Source of the DNA: FEN-1297 sp964530445
GTDB taxonomy: Bacteria; Bacteroidota; Ignavibacteria; Ignavibacteriales; Ignavibacteriaceae
Direction of reading: 5' to 3'
Assembly (NCBI GenBank): GCA_964530445.1
Contig: CAZHBJ010000161.1
Location: forward strand, 1-7,619
Length of the DNA: 7,619 bases
How positions within the stretch are numbered: the first letter of the stretch is position 1; each line of letters begins with the position of its first letter. Below are positions 6,180 through 7,619 of the stretch, piece after piece. The notes beneath the pieces were generated by a model. That model was not told the origin of the DNA. It searched no databases and saw only the letters and a list, made by a program, of their open reading frames with translations. Made by a program: the position numbers and the translations under genes.

Positions 6180-7605
6180 TATACTCTAAAGTTTCAATTG
6201 ATTTATAATCTTTTTTACCGAGAGAATTATGAGGTATAGTTTTAATGCATTTTACATTAACAAATGAGTGATGAATATTATAAATCTTTATAATTTCTTT
6301 ACGTACTGAATCGGAAATATCGGTTCCTTCCAGCTGCAATAATACTTTTAATGAATCGTCGTTACCGTAGCAAGCAGCGGAAACGTTAAATTTATTTTCA
6401 ATCATCTTTTCTATTTCATCTAAATTAACTCTTAATCCGAAAAGCTTTATGAACCTTTTTAATCTCCCGGTAATATAATAATAACCATCTTCATCTTTAA
6501 AGCCTAAATCTCCGGTATATAGAATGCCTCGCAGTTCATCTTTCTTAGAAATATCTTCTCTATTATTTGCATAACCCATCATCACATTATTACCGGAATA
6601 AATCAGCTCACCTTCCGTATCGGGTGCAGTAATTTCTTTCTTACCCGAATAAATTTTAATTTCTCCACCGGGAATGGGCTTGCCGATTGAATTAATTTTT
6701 TCACCTAAGGTTTCAAAAGGAACGTAAGATATCCTTGCAGTCGCTTCGGTTTGACCGTACATTATAAAAAATTTAATTCCTTTTTTTAAGGAACTTTCGT
6801 AAAAATATTTAGTTAAGTTTTCACTTAATCTGCCTCCGGCCTGGGTTATATATTTTAATGAAGGCAATTCCATGCTGTCGAATTTCAATCTGTGTAAAAT
6901 TTGATAATTGTAAGGAACTCCTGCAAACGAAGTACATTCAAAATTATTAAAAGTATTCCAAAATTCTCTCGTTACCATTGATTGATTCGAGCAGACAATT
7001 TTAGCTCCGTTGTGTAAATGACTATTAATTACAGATAATCCGTACGAATAGCTTATAGGCAGACTGGTGATCGGCTTTTCATCTCCGGTTATATTTAGAT
7101 ATTCGGCAATTGATTCAGCGTTCGATTGAAGGTTTTTATAAGAGAGTTTTACAAGTTTAGGGCTCCCGGTAGTACCTGAAGTAGATAATAAAACAGCTAA
7201 ATAATTATGCGGGGAAGAGCAGCGGTTTAAATTTTTGTTCTGATATAAAAATAAACCAAACCCGGTTTCCGCATCTATATAATCATTCAATAAAGGACTT
7301 AAGTTATCTTTGCTAAAAATTATTTCCGGCTGATATAGATTTATCAAATCCTTTTTAAGAAAAATATCCATATTACTATTTGCAAGATAAGCTGCATTGC
7401 CTGAACGCAGAATTGATAGATATGCTGTTATGCTTTCAACGGAATTATCGCAAAATAAAAAAACTAATTTTTTCTTTTTAAATCTTAGGTAATCACATAG
7501 TTGATTGCATCTCTTTAACAACTCTCCATATGATAAATATTTACCCGAAGATCCATCGATTAATGCAATGGAATTAGGATCAATATTTTCTAATTCCCAG
7601 AACAT
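6166..7605 (-). CDS. AMP-dependent acyl ligase / acyl-CoA synthetase-like enzyme
   Basis: A 479-residue member of the ANL adenylate-forming superfamily. It activates a carboxylic acid to an acyl-adenylate, then loads it onto CoA or a carrier-protein phosphopantetheine. Core motifs are all present: the P-loop LSTSGTTGSPK (140-150), MYGQTEATAR (282-291), ELIYSGNNVMMGY (333-345), YTGDLG (363-368) with the ribose-binding Asp, the hinge GRLKRFIKLFGLRVNLDEIE (380-399), and the C-terminal NSLGKKDYK (460-468) with likely catalytic Lys464. Length is typical of compact ligases such as DltA rather than of long-chain acyl-CoA synthetases (over 550). It could therefore be a carrier-loading ligase, possibly charging the carrier protein encoded at 2026-2265, but its substrate pocket cannot be interpreted by eye. 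The start ATG (7605-7603) overlaps a TAA in the arrangement TAATG, hinting that an upstream gene ends here. Its 3' end overlaps the LuxE-like gene by 14 bases. Confidence 0.88.
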   Translation of the reverse strand: MFWELENIDPNSIALIDGSSGKYLSYGELLKRCNQLCDYLRFKKKKLVFLFCDNSVESITAYLSILRSGNAAYLANSNMDIFLKKDLINLYQPEIIFSKDNLSPLLNDYIDAETGFGLFLYQNKNLNRCSSPHNYLAVLLSTSGTTGSPKLVKLSYKNLQSNAESIAEYLNITGDEKPITSLPISYSYGLSVINSHLHNGAKIVCSNQSMVTREFWNTFNNFECTSFAGVPYNYQILHRLKFDSMELPSLKYITQAGGRLSENLTKYFYESSLKKGIKFFIMYGQTEATARISYVPFETLGEKINSIGKPIPGGEIKIYSGKKEITAPDTEGELIYSGNNVMMGYANNREDISKKDELRGILYTGDLGFKDEDGYYYITGRLKRFIKLFGLRVNLDEIEKMIENKFNVSAACYGNDDSLKVLLQLEGTDISDSVRKEIIKIYNIHHSFVNVKCIKTIPHNSLGKKDYKSIETLEYNEYN

Positions 7606-7619
7606 TATAAAATCATCCC

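Noticed and set aside
6017..6208. 63-codon open frame on the plus strand
   Set aside because: It lies opposite the LuxE-like N terminus and the ligase C terminus, both strongly supported by motifs; a shadow frame.
3833..7605. A bioluminescence (lux) operon
   Set aside because: LuxC- and LuxE-like proteins are present, but no luciferase subunits or LuxD thioesterase, and an unrelated AMP ligase leads the operon.
1..7619. CRISPR array, tRNA or rRNA genes, insertion sequence, phage or toxin-antitoxin genes
   Set aside because: I saw no regularly spaced repeats, cloverleaf-like or rRNA segments, transposase motifs or terminal inverted repeats; nearly all the sequence is accounted for by the listed genes.

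Overview
The window is AT-rich with short spacers and tightly packed genes. The protein families (MBOAT with SGNH partner and carrier protein, LuxE/LuxC-type acyl reductase) and base composition suggest a free-living Gram-negative bacterium of the Bacteroidota/Chlorobi/Ignavibacteria sort. This is an impression from composition and gene content; there is no marker gene to confirm it.

Layout. (1) 1-162: the last 53 codons of an unrecognised plus-strand gene, followed by a strong hairpin terminator that looks bidirectional (181-222). (2) 214-321, minus: a 35-residue single-pass membrane protein with its own ribosome binding site. (3) 322-529: about 208 bases without a gene, very AT-rich; it separates two divergent units and must hold the promoter of the next operon. 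(4) 530-3803, plus: a three-gene operon of an anchored periplasmic SGNH hydrolase-fold protein, a small acyl carrier protein and an MBOAT membrane acyltransferase of the AlgI/DltB/PatA type. (5) 3804-3832: a 29-base convergent junction with AT-only inverted repeats. (6) 7605-3833, minus: a tightly coupled operon of an AMP-dependent acyl ligase, a LuxE-like acyl-protein synthetase/ligase and a LuxC-like acyl-CoA/acyl-protein reductase. It probably continues upstream beyond the right edge.

How they may work together. The plus-strand trio has the parts of an envelope acylation machine: a cytoplasmic carrier holding the acyl group, an MBOAT protein moving it across the membrane, and a periplasmic SGNH enzyme that transfers or removes it on a polysaccharide or other envelope acceptor. 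The minus-strand trio has the parts for making an activated acyl group and reducing it to an aldehyde, as in the fatty acid reductase of luminous bacteria, but no luciferase genes are visible. Taken together, the window contains one of each Dlt-type part (adenylating ligase, carrier, MBOAT, periplasmic SGNH partner) plus an acyl reductase. Whether the two convergent operons share the single visible carrier protein is inference. The acyl group, the acceptor and the fate of the aldehyde cannot be read from the sequence.
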